Counted from the first letter of the stretch, positions 1-6,640 are shown. The stretch is DNA of 9,479 bases from Lysobacteraceae bacterium (GCA_027483745.1 JAIXTZ010000282.1:1-9479); one strand, 5' to 3'. Translations and numbers: made by a program. The notes: a model not told the origin generated them from the sequence alone.

Positions 1-219
1 GCCGAACACGTGGAACTTGCGCGCCGGCAGGTCCCACAACACCAGCTGCTGGCCGTCGATGGAGACCCAGGCCACGCCGTAGTAGAGGCCGAGCAAAACA
101 AACACGGCGAGATGGCGCAGGCGCTGGAACCGCCCGGACACTTCGCGCGGGTAGACCTTCGCCTCGGAGACGTACAGGGCGCCGTCGTCGACGACCTTCA
201 ACGGCAGCGGCTTGCCCAT
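1..219 (-). CDS. ccoG: CcoG/FixG/RdxA cbb3 oxidase accessory protein, N-terminal part (cut by window edge)
   Basis: The first 73 codons are visible; the rest lies beyond the left edge. The N-terminus carries the run YPREVSGRFQRLR, then a hydrophobic segment (about residues 38-52) and DLPARKFHVFG, a pattern typical of CcoG (also called FixG or RdxA). Family members are membrane proteins with two bacterial ferredoxin-type 4Fe-4S motifs, and have been implicated in copper reduction for cbb3 oxidase assembly; those cluster motifs would lie outside the window. The ATG at 219 has an AAGGA ribosome site 8 nt upstream, and the gene starts 4 nt after the preceding small membrane-protein gene, so it is very probably co-transcribed with ccoNOQP. 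Identity rests on this N-terminal pattern plus position. Confidence 0.88.
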   Translation of the reverse strand, partial: MGKPLPLKVVDDGALYVSEAKVYPREVSGRFQRLRHLAVFVLLGLYYGVAWVSIDGQQLVLWDLPARKFHVFG

Positions 220-223
220 CGAT

Positions 224-517
224 TCAATCCTTGAGCGGGCCGTTGAAGCGGCTGGCGGGCCGCAGCAGGATCCAGGTGAACAGGCTCGAGCTCGCGGTGG
301 CGGCCCAGAACATGAAGAAGCAGATCGTGTAGCCCAAGCCGCGCCCGATCTCGTGGTCGAGATCGGGAAAGCTGATGTCGCGGAGGTCGAGCGGATCAAC
401 GAAGGCGAAGAACACCATCGTCATCACGCCGGCGGCGAAGAACGACGGCCAGAGGATCGCGCCGAGCCGCTGGGTCCAGCTGCGCGGCGGGTGATCGATG
501 ATCGGGCCGTCGTCCAT
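224..517 (-). CDS. Small two-helix membrane protein in the cbb3 operon, function unknown
   Basis: This 97-residue protein has two clear hydrophobic segments (about residues 19-40 and 61-86), joined by an acidic loop rich in Asp (DPLDLRDISFPDLDHEIG). A short polar N-terminus precedes them and a short basic tail follows. No haem-binding or metal-binding motif is visible; the single Cys66 is in helix 2. It starts 10 nt after ccoP with an AAGGAAGA ribosome site and ends 4 nt before ccoG, so it belongs to the operon. The position suggests a role in assembly or stability of the oxidase, but that is inference from context. It does not look like CcoH/FixH, which has one N-terminal helix and a periplasmic domain, nor like CcoS, which is shorter. 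Confidence 0.85.
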   Translation of the reverse strand: MDDGPIIDHPPRSWTQRLGAILWPSFFAAGVMTMVFFAFVDPLDLRDISFPDLDHEIGRGLGYTICFFMFWAATASSSLFTWILLRPASRFNGPLKD

Positions 518-527
518 CGTTCTTCCT

Positions 528-1535
528 TCAGCCTTCTGCGCCGGCGGCTGGTGCCGCAGCGTCGACGGCTTCGGCGGGCGCCGCCTCGACCGGAGCGGCC
601 TCCGCAGGTGCCGGCGCCGGTGCCGGCGTCGAGGCGAGTTCCGGCTCGCCGCTCAGCGAGTGCACATAGGCGGCCACCAGGCGGACACGGTCCGCGCCCA
701 GCACCGGTTCGAAGGCGGGCATCTGGCCGTTGCGGCCCTTGATGATGCCTTCGCGGATGGTGGCGAGGTCCGGTCCGTACAGCCAGTCGGCGTCGGTGAG
801 GTTGGGTGCGCCCAAGGCGGGGTTGCCCTTGCCTTCGATGCCGTGGCACGCCGCGCAGATGACGTCGAACTTCGCCTTGCCGACCGAGGCGAGCCCCGGA
901 TCCACGGTGTTGCCGGACAGCGACTGCACGTAGGTGGCGACCGCGGTCACCGCGGCATCGTCGCCCACCGCTGCGCCGAGGGCGGGCATCACGCCGATGC
1001 GGCCGTGCGTGATGGTGGCCAGCATCGTCGCTTCGTCCTTGCCGTACAGCCAAGCCGTATCGGTGAGGTTCGGGAAGCCGCGCGCGCCGCGGGCGTCCGA
1101 GCCGTGGCACTGCGCGCAGTTGTTCGCGAACAGGTTGCGGCCCACGGCCAGGGCTTCCGACGAGGCCGCGATTTCGGCGATGGGCATCGTCGCGAACTGC
1201 GCATAGCGCTCGGCGAACGCGGCGTCGGCCTTCGCCTTCTCGGCGTCGTGCTGCTTCTGCGAGCTCCAGCCGAACGAACCCTCGGCCTTGCCGAAGCCCG
1301 GATAGACCACGAAGTAGCCGATGGTGAAGGCGATCGTCAGGTAGAACAGGTTGATCCACCAGCGCGGCAGCGGCTTGTTGTACTCGGTGACGTCTCCGTC
1401 CCAGACGTGGCCGGTGGTTTCACCGGTGGGCAAGCTGCTGTTGCGCTGCTTCGAGGTGTACCAGAGCAGCCAGACGCAACCGACGAGGTTGAGGACGACG
1501 AGGGCGATCAGGAACCAGGACCAGAAGTCGCTCAC
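528..1535 (-). CDS. ccoP: Cytochrome cbb3 oxidase di-haem subunit CcoP
   Basis: CcoP accepts electrons from periplasmic donors and passes them via CcoO to the catalytic subunit. This 335-residue protein has two N-terminal transmembrane helices (about residues 4-26 and 60-78), as in the two-helix form of CcoP. Two cytochrome c domains follow, with CXXCH haem sites at C140-H144 and C227-H231 and probable axial methionines M183 (GVMPALG) and M272 (GQMPAF). The two domains share an NLTDxxWLYG run, which shows that they are internal duplicates. After about residue 303 there is a tail made almost entirely of Ala, Pro and Glu. The start is GTG, supported by GGAGGAA upstream; GTG overlaps the ccoQ stop as GTGA, which implies translational coupling. 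Confidence 0.96.
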   Translation of the reverse strand: MSDFWSWFLIALVVLNLVGCVWLLWYTSKQRNSSLPTGETTGHVWDGDVTEYNKPLPRWWINLFYLTIAFTIGYFVVYPGFGKAEGSFGWSSQKQHDAEKAKADAAFAERYAQFATMPIAEIAASSEALAVGRNLFANNCAQCHGSDARGARGFPNLTDTAWLYGKDEATMLATITHGRIGVMPALGAAVGDDAAVTAVATYVQSLSGNTVDPGLASVGKAKFDVICAACHGIEGKGNPALGAPNLTDADWLYGPDLATIREGIIKGRNGQMPAFEPVLGADRVRLVAAYVHSLSGEPELASTPAPAPAPAEAAPVEAAPAEAVDAAAPAAGAEG

Positions 1536-1675
1536 GGGCGTTCCTCCGTCGTTTCGTCGTCAAGGGCCATGCGGGCCAGTCGTTCGAAGTCCGCGGCGCG
1601 GCGCACCACGAACAGCCAGTAGGCGCCGCCGAGGAAGGCGGCAAGAAGGAAGGCGGTAACGGTGCCGGCGATCAT
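1532..1675 (-). CDS. ccoQ: Cytochrome cbb3 oxidase small subunit CcoQ
   Basis: This is a 47-residue protein with one transmembrane helix (about residues 4-24) followed by a charged, cytoplasmic-looking tail with RRAADFERLARMALDD. Length, topology and position between ccoO and ccoP match CcoQ (FixQ), the small subunit that stabilises the cbb3 complex, mainly the attachment of CcoP. The ATG at 1675 follows the ccoO stop after a single base (TGA-C-ATG) and is preceded by GAGG 5 nt upstream. The TGA stop overlaps the ccoP GTG. CcoQ sequences diverge widely, so the call depends on context as much as on sequence. Confidence 0.9.
   Translation of the reverse strand: MIAGTVTAFLLAAFLGGAYWLFVVRRAADFERLARMALDDETTEERP
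1541..1547 (-). promoter_or_regulatory. Ribosome binding site of ccoP (supports the GTG start)
   Basis: On the minus strand this reads GGAGGAA, 5 nt before the GTG at 1535. It lies inside the last codons of ccoQ. Its strength and spacing favour the GTG over any internal start, and fit a coupled ccoQ-ccoP reading. Confidence 0.8.
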
Positions 1676-1676
1676 G

Positions 1677-2282
1677 TCAACCTCGCGGTGCGTGCTTGCC
1701 GAGGCCCTGGAGATAGGCCACCAGCGCATCGAGTTCCGACTTGCCCTCGACGGCCGCCGCGGCGCCCTGCAGGTCTTCGTCGGTGTAGGGGTGGCCGAGC
1801 GTGCGCAGCGCGGCGAGGTTGGCCGTGATCGCTGCGCCATCGACCGGCGTTTCGGCCAGCCACGGGTAGGCCGGCATGTTCGATTCCGGCACCACGGCGC
1901 GGGGATCGAGCAGGTGCACGCGATGCCAGTCGTCGGAGTAGCGGCCGCCCACGCGGGCGAGGTCCGGGCCGGTGCGCTTGCTGCCCCATTGGAACGGGCG
2001 GTCGTACACCGATTCACCGGCCAGCGAGTAGTGGCCGTAGCGCTCGGTCTCGAAGCGCAGAGTGCGCACCATCTGCGAGTGGCAGTTGTAGCAACCCTCG
2101 CGCACGTAGACGTCGAAGCCGGCCTGCTCGAGGGCGGGGCGGGGCTTCATGCCGGGCAAGGGCTCGATCTGCTCGGCGCTGTGCATCAGCGGGACGATCT
2201 CGGCGAGGCCGCCGAAGCTGATGGCGACGGCGATCAGCACGCCCATCAGGCCCACGTTGCGTTCGATCTTGTCATGGCTCAT
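1677..2282 (-). CDS. ccoO: Cytochrome cbb3 oxidase mono-haem subunit CcoO
   Basis: CcoO is the membrane-anchored cytochrome c that hands electrons from CcoP to CcoN. This 201-residue copy has an N-terminal helix (about residues 11-31), a family-typical segment [16 protein letters not shown] with the haem c site C64-H68, and a probable axial Met136 in SNMPAYPWL. The conserved [10 protein letters not shown] and [13 protein letters not shown] blocks are also present (residues 81-115). Length is normal for the family. The ATG at 2282 has TAAGGAG 8 nt upstream; that TAA is also the stop of ccoN, leaving a 12-nt gap. Nothing looks broken or missing. Confidence 0.97.
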   Translation of the reverse strand: MSHDKIERNVGLMGVLIAVAISFGGLAEIVPLMHSAEQIEPLPGMKPRPALEQAGFDVYVREGCYNCHSQMVRTLRFETERYGHYSLAGESVYDRPFQWGSKRTGPDLARVGGRYSDDWHRVHLLDPRAVVPESNMPAYPWLAETPVDGAAITANLAALRTLGHPYTDEDLQGAAAAVEGKSELDALVAYLQGLGKHAPRG

Positions 2283-2294
2283 CGCTGCGACTCC

Positions 2295-3749
2295 TTAGGC
2301 GTGGGCCGGTTCGAGGACGGGGTGTTCGACCGCGCCGCGCGAGGCCTGCAGGGTCTTCCAGACGTTGATGACCATCAGCACCATGCCGACGATCACCAGC
2401 ACGCCACCCACGAGGCGGATCAGGTAGTAGGGGTAGGTGAACTTGACGATCTCGATCCACGCGTAGGTCAGCGTGCCGTCGACGTTCGCCGCGCGGCTCA
2501 TCAGGCCTTGGCCGATGCCCGAGACCCACATCGAGGCGGCGTACAGGACCACGCCGATGGTGTGCGTCCAGAAGTGCGCGTCGATCAGCTTGGTCGAGGC
2601 CATTTCCTTCAGGCCGAGGCACTTCGGGATCAGCATGTAGACCGCGCCGATCGAGATCATCGCCACCCAGCCGAGCGCGCCGGAATGCACGTGGCCGATG
2701 GTCCAATCGCTGTAGTGCGAGAGGGCGTTGACCGACTTGATCGACATCATCGGGCCCTCGAAGGTGCTCATCATGTAGAACGACAGCGACACGATGAGGA
2801 ACTTCAGGATCGGGTCGGTGCGCAGCAGGTGCCACACGCCCGAGAGGGTCATGATCCCGTTGATCGCGCCGCCCCAGCTCGGGGCCAGCAGCACCAGCGA
2901 GAACACCATGCCCAGGCTCTGCGCCCAGTCCGGGATGGCCGTGTACTGCAGGTGGTGCGGGCCGGCCCACATGTAGATGGCGATCAGCGCCCAGAAGTGC
3001 ACGATCGACAGGCGATAGCTGTAGATCGGCCGGCCGGCGCGCTTTGGGACGAAGTAGTACATGATCCCGAGGAAGCCGGCGGTCAGGAAGAAGCCCACCG
3101 CGTTGTGGCCGTACCACCACTGCACCATCGCGTCGACGGCGCCCGAGTAGATCGGGTAGCTGTGCAGGGCCGAGGTCGGCAGCGCCAGCGAGTTGGTGAT
3201 GTGCAGCACCGCGACGGCGATGATGAAGGCGCCGTAGAACCAGTTCGCCACGTAGATGTGGCTCACCCGGCGCTTCACGATGGTGCCGAAGAACAGCACG
3301 GCATAGGCCACCCACACCACGGCGATGGCGATGTCGATCGGCCACACCAGTTCGGCGTATTCCTTGCCCTGGGTGAGGCCCAGCGGCAGCGAGACGGCGG
3401 CGGCGACGATGATCGCCTGCCATCCCCAGAACACGAAGCTCGCCAGCTTGTCGGAGAGCAGCCGCACGTGGCAGGTGCGCTGCACCACGTAGAGCGAGGT
3501 GGCGAACAGCGCGCTGCCGCCGAACGCGAAGATCACCGCGTTGGTGTGCAGCGGCCGCAGGCGGCCGAAGCTCAGCCAGGCCGTGTCGAAGTTCAGGGCC
3601 GGCCAGTAGAGCTGGGCGGCAAGCAGCACGCCGACGGCCATGCCGACGACACCCCAGATCACGGTGGCCAGTGAGAACTGGAGGACGACCCGGTCGTTGT
3701 AGGTCGCGGGTGGGGCTTCGGGGTGCCGGGTGGGCGCGGACGCGCTCAT
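2295..3749 (-). CDS. ccoN: Cytochrome cbb3 oxidase catalytic subunit CcoN
   Basis: CcoN reduces oxygen to water at a haem b3-CuB centre and pumps protons. The 484-residue protein is strongly hydrophobic with about 12 helices. All expected ligands are visible: low-spin haem b at H68 (RPLHTN) and H355, haem b3 at H353 (IGHVHSG), CuB at H215 (WYGHNAVGF), H265 and H266 (GPHHLQYT). The cross-linked tyrosine is Y259, and E331 (STFEGPMM) is the conserved glutamate. From memory, every ligand sits at a constant +8 offset from the Pseudomonas stutzeri numbering, which supports the start at 3749. An upstream in-frame ATG at 3869 would add 40 residues unlike the family and would place the FNR box inside the gene. 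GAGG lies 6 nt before the chosen ATG. Confidence 0.98.
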   Translation of the reverse strand: MSASAPTRHPEAPPATYNDRVVLQFSLATVIWGVVGMAVGVLLAAQLYWPALNFDTAWLSFGRLRPLHTNAVIFAFGGSALFATSLYVVQRTCHVRLLSDKLASFVFWGWQAIIVAAAVSLPLGLTQGKEYAELVWPIDIAIAVVWVAYAVLFFGTIVKRRVSHIYVANWFYGAFIIAVAVLHITNSLALPTSALHSYPIYSGAVDAMVQWWYGHNAVGFFLTAGFLGIMYYFVPKRAGRPIYSYRLSIVHFWALIAIYMWAGPHHLQYTAIPDWAQSLGMVFSLVLLAPSWGGAINGIMTLSGVWHLLRTDPILKFLIVSLSFYMMSTFEGPMMSIKSVNALSHYSDWTIGHVHSGALGWVAMISIGAVYMLIPKCLGLKEMASTKLIDAHFWTHTIGVVLYAASMWVSGIGQGLMSRAANVDGTLTYAWIEIVKFTYPYYLIRLVGGVLVIVGMVLMVINVWKTLQASRGAVEHPVLEPAHA

Positions 3750-3776
3750 GGGAGGCCTCGTCAGGGAAGTGAGGCC

Positions 3777-3782
3777 AGTGTG
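3777..3782 (-). promoter_or_regulatory. Possible -10 element of the ccoN promoter
   Basis: On the minus strand this hexamer reads CACACT, matching the second, fourth and last positions of TATAAT. It is where a -10 should be if the FNR/Anr-type box at 3805-3818 acts as a class II activator site centred 41.5 bp before the transcription start. That start would fall near 3770, giving a leader of about 20 nt. The hexamer alone is weak; only its position supports it. Confidence 0.35.
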
Positions 3783-3804
3783 AGTGTCGGCCGGATGCGA
3801 CCGA

Positions 3805-3818
3805 TTGACGCTGGTCAA
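3805..3818 (-). promoter_or_regulatory. FNR/Anr-type regulator box upstream of ccoN
   Basis: The site is a perfect inverted repeat, TTGAC-N4-GTCAA, against the FNR/Anr/FixK consensus TTGAT-N4-ATCAA; the change is the symmetric fifth base. Its centre is about 62 nt before the ccoN ATG. ccoNOQP operons are commonly activated by Anr/FNR or FixK under low oxygen, so site and target agree. The regulator itself is not in the window. Confidence 0.72.
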
Positions 3819-3946
3819 AACCCCGGGGGCGTGACGCCGATCGATCGTGCGGCGCTGATTCCCGCGCACTCGACCCGTCCCGGAGACGCATTCCGGGGCG
3901 ACTCAAGATTTACAGGGAAATCCAAGACGCTTTGTTGCCAAGCCTT

Positions 3947-3969
3947 AACTGTTTCAGCATGAAACCGTT
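3947..3969. promoter_or_regulatory. Near-perfect 23-bp palindrome, putative operator
   Basis: The core is GTTTCA-GCA-TGAAAC, a perfect 6-bp inverted repeat. One mismatched pair flanks it, then a further perfect AAC/GTT on the outside, so 9 of 10 arm pairs match. The loop is only 3 nt and no T-run follows, so an RNA terminator is unlikely and a dimeric protein-binding site is more natural. The factor is unknown. Confidence 0.5.
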
Positions 3970-3985
3970 GCTTGCAGCAACCAAT

Positions 3986-4023
3986 GTGACAGCGTTTCTT
4001 CCGTCTGGTGACGAAAACGTGAC
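3986..4023. repeat. Three GTGAC direct repeats at 11-bp phasing
   Basis: GTGAC occurs at 3986-3990, 4008-4012 and 4019-4023, so starts are 22 and 11 bp apart. On the minus strand the first reads CTGTCAC, which equals a PhoB half-site, and the other two give GTCA-N7-GTCA, the PhoB core spacing. The position expected for a fourth unit (3997) does not match. Resemblance to a Pho box or other response-regulator site is suggestive only. Confidence 0.3.
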
Positions 4024-4215
4024 CCGCTTCACCGCACGTCCCCGTCACCACCCTCTCGCGACACCTCCTGTTTTGGCGGGCCTGCACGGCGCGCCACGGC
4101 CGGTGCTGCTCGACGGGGAGGGCGGCCCCTCCGAAGCGCGGATGCGCCGGGGCCGGCAACTGGCGCAGGGACGCCATGGGCCTCGGCCCGACCTTACGTT
4201 TCGTTCAATTCGACC

Positions 4216-4220
4216 AGGGG
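4216..4220 (+). promoter_or_regulatory. Ribosome binding site of the S8 protease (supports GTG start)
   Basis: AGGGG lies 9 nt before the GTG at 4230. An in-frame ATG at 4176 has no comparable site and would put 18 non-signal-like residues before the signal peptide, so the GTG is preferred. Confidence 0.65.
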
Positions 4221-4229
4221 AAATCTCAC

Positions 4230-6005
4230 GTGATCCGCAAGTCCTTCCAGCCTCACGCACTCGCCGTCGCGCTGCTCGCCGCCATGGCCCCGCTCGGCGC
4301 CGCCCTCGCGGCCGACGGTCCGCGCATCCTCAACACATCCGCGGTGGAATCCGGCGCGGAGTTCTCGGGCTTCATCGTCAAGTTCCGCGACGGCACCGCC
4401 GAGCGTGCCAACCCGGCCATGGTCACGAATTCGCTTCAGGGGACGAATTCGATGATGGCCCGTGCCGCCGGCGGTGCGCCGGGCCTGCGCCATTTCCGGC
4501 GCATGTCTCAAGGCGCTGACGTCGTCCGTGCCGACCGCGCGCTCAGCCGTGCCGAAGCCGTGCAGGTGTTGCAGCAGCTGGCCAACCTGCCGGGCGTCGA
4601 GTATGTCGAGCCCGACCTGATCATGCGCCCGGCGCTGACGCCGAATGACACCCGTTACGGCGAGCAGTGGGGCTTCTTCGACGCCGACGCCGGCATCCGC
4701 GCGAACACGGCGTGGGACGTGGCCACCGGCGCGGGCGTGACCGTCGCCGTCATCGACACCGGCCGCACCGCGCACAGCGACCTCGATGCGAACACCGTCG
4801 CCGGTTACGACTTCATCTCCAGCGCCACCACTGGCAACGACGGCAACGGCCGTGACGCCAACGAGTTCGATCCGGGTGACTGGACCACGGGCCAGTGCGG
4901 TCCGGCCAGCAATTCGAGCTGGCACGGCACCCACGTCGCCGGCACGATCGCCGCTGTGACCAACAACGCCAAGGGCGTGGCCGGTACCGCGTTCGGTGCC
5001 AAGGTCATGCACGTTCGCGCGCTGGGCACCTGCGGTGGCTCGACCTCGGACATCGCCGATGCCATCACCTGGGCCTCGGGCGGCACCGTCTCGGGCGTGC
5101 CGACGCTGTCGGCCGCGCAGGCGGCCAAGGTCATCAACCTGTCGCTCGGCGGCTCCGGCGCCTGCGGCGCGACGACGCAGAATGCCATCAACGGCGCCGT
5201 CAGCCGTGGCTCGACGCTGGTCATCGCCGCGGGCAACAGCAATACCAACGTCTCGACCGCCACGCCGGCGAACTGCAACGACGTCATCGCGGTCGCGTCG
5301 GTGACGAGCAGCTCCGCCCGTTCGAGCTTCTCGAACTTCGGCACCCTGATCGACGTCTCGGGCCCGGGCTCGGCCATTCTGTCGACGCTCAATTCCGGCA
5401 CCACCACGCCGGGTAGCGAAACCTACGCCAGCTACAGCGGCACCTCGATGGCCACGCCGCACGTCGCCGGCGTCGTCGCTCTGATGCAGAGCCGCCGTCT
5501 CGCGCTTGGCCTTCCGCTGCTGACCCCGGCCGCCGTCGAGTCGACGCTGAAGAGCACGGCCTATGGCCTGTCCGGCGCCTGCACCGGCGGCTGCGGTGCG
5601 GGCATCGTCAATGCGCGTGCTGCGGTGGACGCCGCGGGCGGCGGTGGCGGCACGCCGCCGGCCGTGCAGACCTACGCCAACGAGACCGATTTCGCGATCA
5701 ATGACAACACGACGATCAATTCGCCGATCACGGTGTCGGGTCGCAGCGGCAATGCCCCGTCGACGGCCTCGGTCTCGGTGGACATCGCCCACACCTACCG
5801 CGGCGACCTGCTGGTCCAGCTGATCGCGCCGGACGGCACGCCCTACACGATCTCGAATCGTGCCGGCGGCAGCGCGGACAACCTGATCGGCACCTACACG
5901 ATCAACCTGTCCTCGGAACTGCTCAACGGCACGTGGAACCTGCGCGTCAACGACAACGCCGGCGGCGACATCGGCACGCTGCGTCGCTGGACGATCACGT
6001 TCTAA
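4230..6005 (+). CDS. Secreted S8 (subtilisin-family) serine protease with C-terminal P domain
   Basis: This 591-residue preproenzyme should degrade proteins outside the cell. Residues 1-27 form a Sec signal peptide (basic IRK, hydrophobic core, cleavage after ALA27). Residues about 45-130 are an inhibitor I9-like propeptide (GFIVKFRD...VEYVEPD) that would act as chaperone and inhibitor. The S8 domain (about 140-470) has the triad D176 (VIDTG), H232 (HGTHVAG) and S406 (GTSMATPH), with oxyanion N336 (AAGN). Cysteines (223, 268, 312, 349, 451, 455) suggest disulfides. A Gly-rich linker leads to a P/proprotein-convertase domain (about 485-591). Layout and size resemble the extracellular proteases of Xanthomonas and Lysobacter, usually exported by type II secretion. 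The gene stands alone, facing away from ccoN. Confidence 0.95.
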   Translation: MIRKSFQPHALAVALLAAMAPLGAALAADGPRILNTSAVESGAEFSGFIVKFRDGTAERANPAMVTNSLQGTNSMMARAAGGAPGLRHFRRMSQGADVVRADRALSRAEAVQVLQQLANLPGVEYVEPDLIMRPALTPNDTRYGEQWGFFDADAGIRANTAWDVATGAGVTVAVIDTGRTAHSDLDANTVAGYDFISSATTGNDGNGRDANEFDPGDWTTGQCGPASNSSWHGTHVAGTIAAVTNNAKGVAGTAFGAKVMHVRALGTCGGSTSDIADAITWASGGTVSGVPTLSAAQAAKVINLSLGGSGACGATTQNAINGAVSRGSTLVIAAGNSNTNVSTATPANCNDVIAVASVTSSSARSSFSNFGTLIDVSGPGSAILSTLNSGTTTPGSETYASYSGTSMATPHVAGVVALMQSRRLALGLPLLTPAAVESTLKSTAYGLSGACTGGCGAGIVNARAAVDAAGGGGGTPPAVQTYANETDFAINDNTTINSPITVSGRSGNAPSTASVSVDIAHTYRGDLLVQLIAPDGTPYTISNRAGGSADNLIGTYTINLSSELLNGTWNLRVNDNAGGDIGTLRRWTITF

Positions 6006-6026
6006 GACGGCAAAGGGGAACGACGG

Positions 6027-6052
6027 CGGGTCCGGGCTTCGGCCCGGGCCCG
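6027..6052. terminator. Strong GC hairpin after the protease gene
   Basis: Eleven base pairs (one G-T wobble) close on a UUCG tetraloop; arms are 6027-6037 and 6042-6052. UUCG tetraloops are unusually stable. No T-run follows on either strand, so it may be a weak or factor-dependent terminator, or a 3' end stabiliser. Confidence 0.55.
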
Positions 6053-6084
6053 ACGGCGTCACCATTGGCCGTGTGTTGAAGGGG

Positions 6085-6108
6085 AGCCCGCGCCGCAATG
6101 CGCGGGCT
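6085..6108. terminator. Convergent-gene hairpin, likely bidirectional terminator
   Basis: Arms AGCCCGCGC (6085-6093) and GCGCGGGCT (6100-6108) form a perfect 9-bp stem with a 6-nt loop. It lies between the protease stop and the end of the asparaginase-like gene on the other strand, 15 nt past the latter's stop. The tail on the minus strand is CCCCTTC rather than a clean T-run, so the fit to an intrinsic terminator is imperfect. Confidence 0.6.
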
Positions 6109-6122
6109 TCGCCGTTGTGGCG

Positions 6123-6608
6123 TCAGTCGATCGCTTCGAAACGGTTCGCGGCGACGTTCTTGCGCACCTTGAAGGGGTCCCACACGCGTCCGTTCATGGC
6201 GATGTAGACGCCGGGCGGCATCGATTGCACGGCACCGACCGCGCAGCCGACGTTGAACTCGGTGTCCGAGCCGCGGAAGCGCGCCGGGCTGAGCGCGCCG
6301 GTCAGGACGATGGTCTTGCCGAGGTCGGCCAACACCTTCGCGGTTTCCACCATGGTGTCGGTGCCGTGGGTGATCAGCACGTGCTTCTGCGGCTGTGCCG
6401 CGATCAGCGTGCGCACCATCTGCCGGTCGTCGTCGCTGATGTGCAGGCTGTCCTTGCGCAGCGCCGGGATCACCGTGAAGCGGAACGCGACGCCGAGCTC
6501 CCGCAGGATGTTGCCGATCTGCGGTTCGCCGACCTGGTAGTCCGACTTGTCGTCGAAGTAGACCTTGTCGATCGTTCCGCCGGTGGTGACGATCAGCAGC
6601 TCGTCCAT
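6123..6608 (-). CDS. Short single-domain asparaginase-like protein
   Basis: The 161-residue protein matches the N-terminal catalytic half of type I/II L-asparaginases. TTGGTID (residues 8-14) supplies the first catalytic Thr12, and THGTDTM (80-86) supplies Thr83 and Asp84. TGALSPARFRGSD (103-115) aligns with the next conserved block, and the protein ends after VYIAMNGRVWDPFKVRKN, where the full enzyme would continue into its C-terminal domain. Full-length enzymes are about 330-350 residues, so roughly half is absent. The gene has its own ATG (GGAG 7 nt upstream), a clean stop and a terminator-like hairpin beyond. Stand-alone proteins of this size are known in proteobacteria, so it is probably intact rather than a fragment. 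Asparaginase activity is unproven. No signal peptide is seen. It sits 32 nt after the DUF2069 gene. Confidence 0.85.
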   Translation of the reverse strand: MDELLIVTTGGTIDKVYFDDKSDYQVGEPQIGNILRELGVAFRFTVIPALRKDSLHISDDDRQMVRTLIAAQPQKHVLITHGTDTMVETAKVLADLGKTIVLTGALSPARFRGSDTEFNVGCAVGAVQSMPPGVYIAMNGRVWDPFKVRKNVAANRFEAID

Positions 6609-6640
6609 CGCGGTGCTCCGTGGGCGTGGGGGGCGGCAGT

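Larger units (their letters stand above)
3750..4229. other. Divergent intergenic region between ccoN and the S8 protease gene
   Basis: About 480 bp separate the two divergent genes. No convincing gene is seen; the open frames here have low-complexity translations and lack good ribosome sites. The part around 3900-4025 is visibly richer in A and T than its surroundings, as expected for regulatory DNA. It contains the FNR/Anr-type box (3805-3818), a long palindrome (3947-3969) and phased GTGAC repeats (3986-4023). The stretch 4040-4200 is very G+C rich and includes a short hairpin (GGAGGG-CGGC-CCCTCC) near 4120. I could not place a strong sigma-70 promoter for the protease. Confidence 0.75.

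Noticed and set aside
750..1150. Repeated NLTDxxWLYG coding segments in ccoP that could look like a recent duplication.
   Set aside because: The two cytochrome c domains of CcoP are an old family-wide duplication, so this is expected.
1662..3674. A 670-codon open frame on the plus strand opposite ccoO and ccoN.
   Set aside because: The translation is low-complexity, rich in His, Asp, Arg and Val, with no recognisable motif; it is the antisense shadow of certain genes in GC-rich DNA.
3815..4177. A 120-codon open frame on the minus strand in the intergenic region upstream of ccoN.
   Set aside because: It overlaps the FNR/Anr-type box and the palindrome, has no clear ribosome site, and its sequence resembles no family I know; a regulatory region is the better reading.
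4176..4229. ATG at 4176 as start of the protease.
   Set aside because: It adds 18 residues before a complete signal peptide and lacks a ribosome site; GTG at 4230 with AGGGG upstream fits better.
4425..4451. A 9-bp direct repeat (ACGAATTCG) with starts 18 bp apart inside the protease prodomain.
   Set aside because: It is in frame and encodes a small TNS repeat; too short to suggest a mobile or regulatory element.
4194..6098. A 634-codon open frame on the minus strand opposite the S8 protease.
   Set aside because: Arg/Ala/Gly/Val-rich with no domain signature; the protease on the other strand is unambiguous, so this is a shadow.
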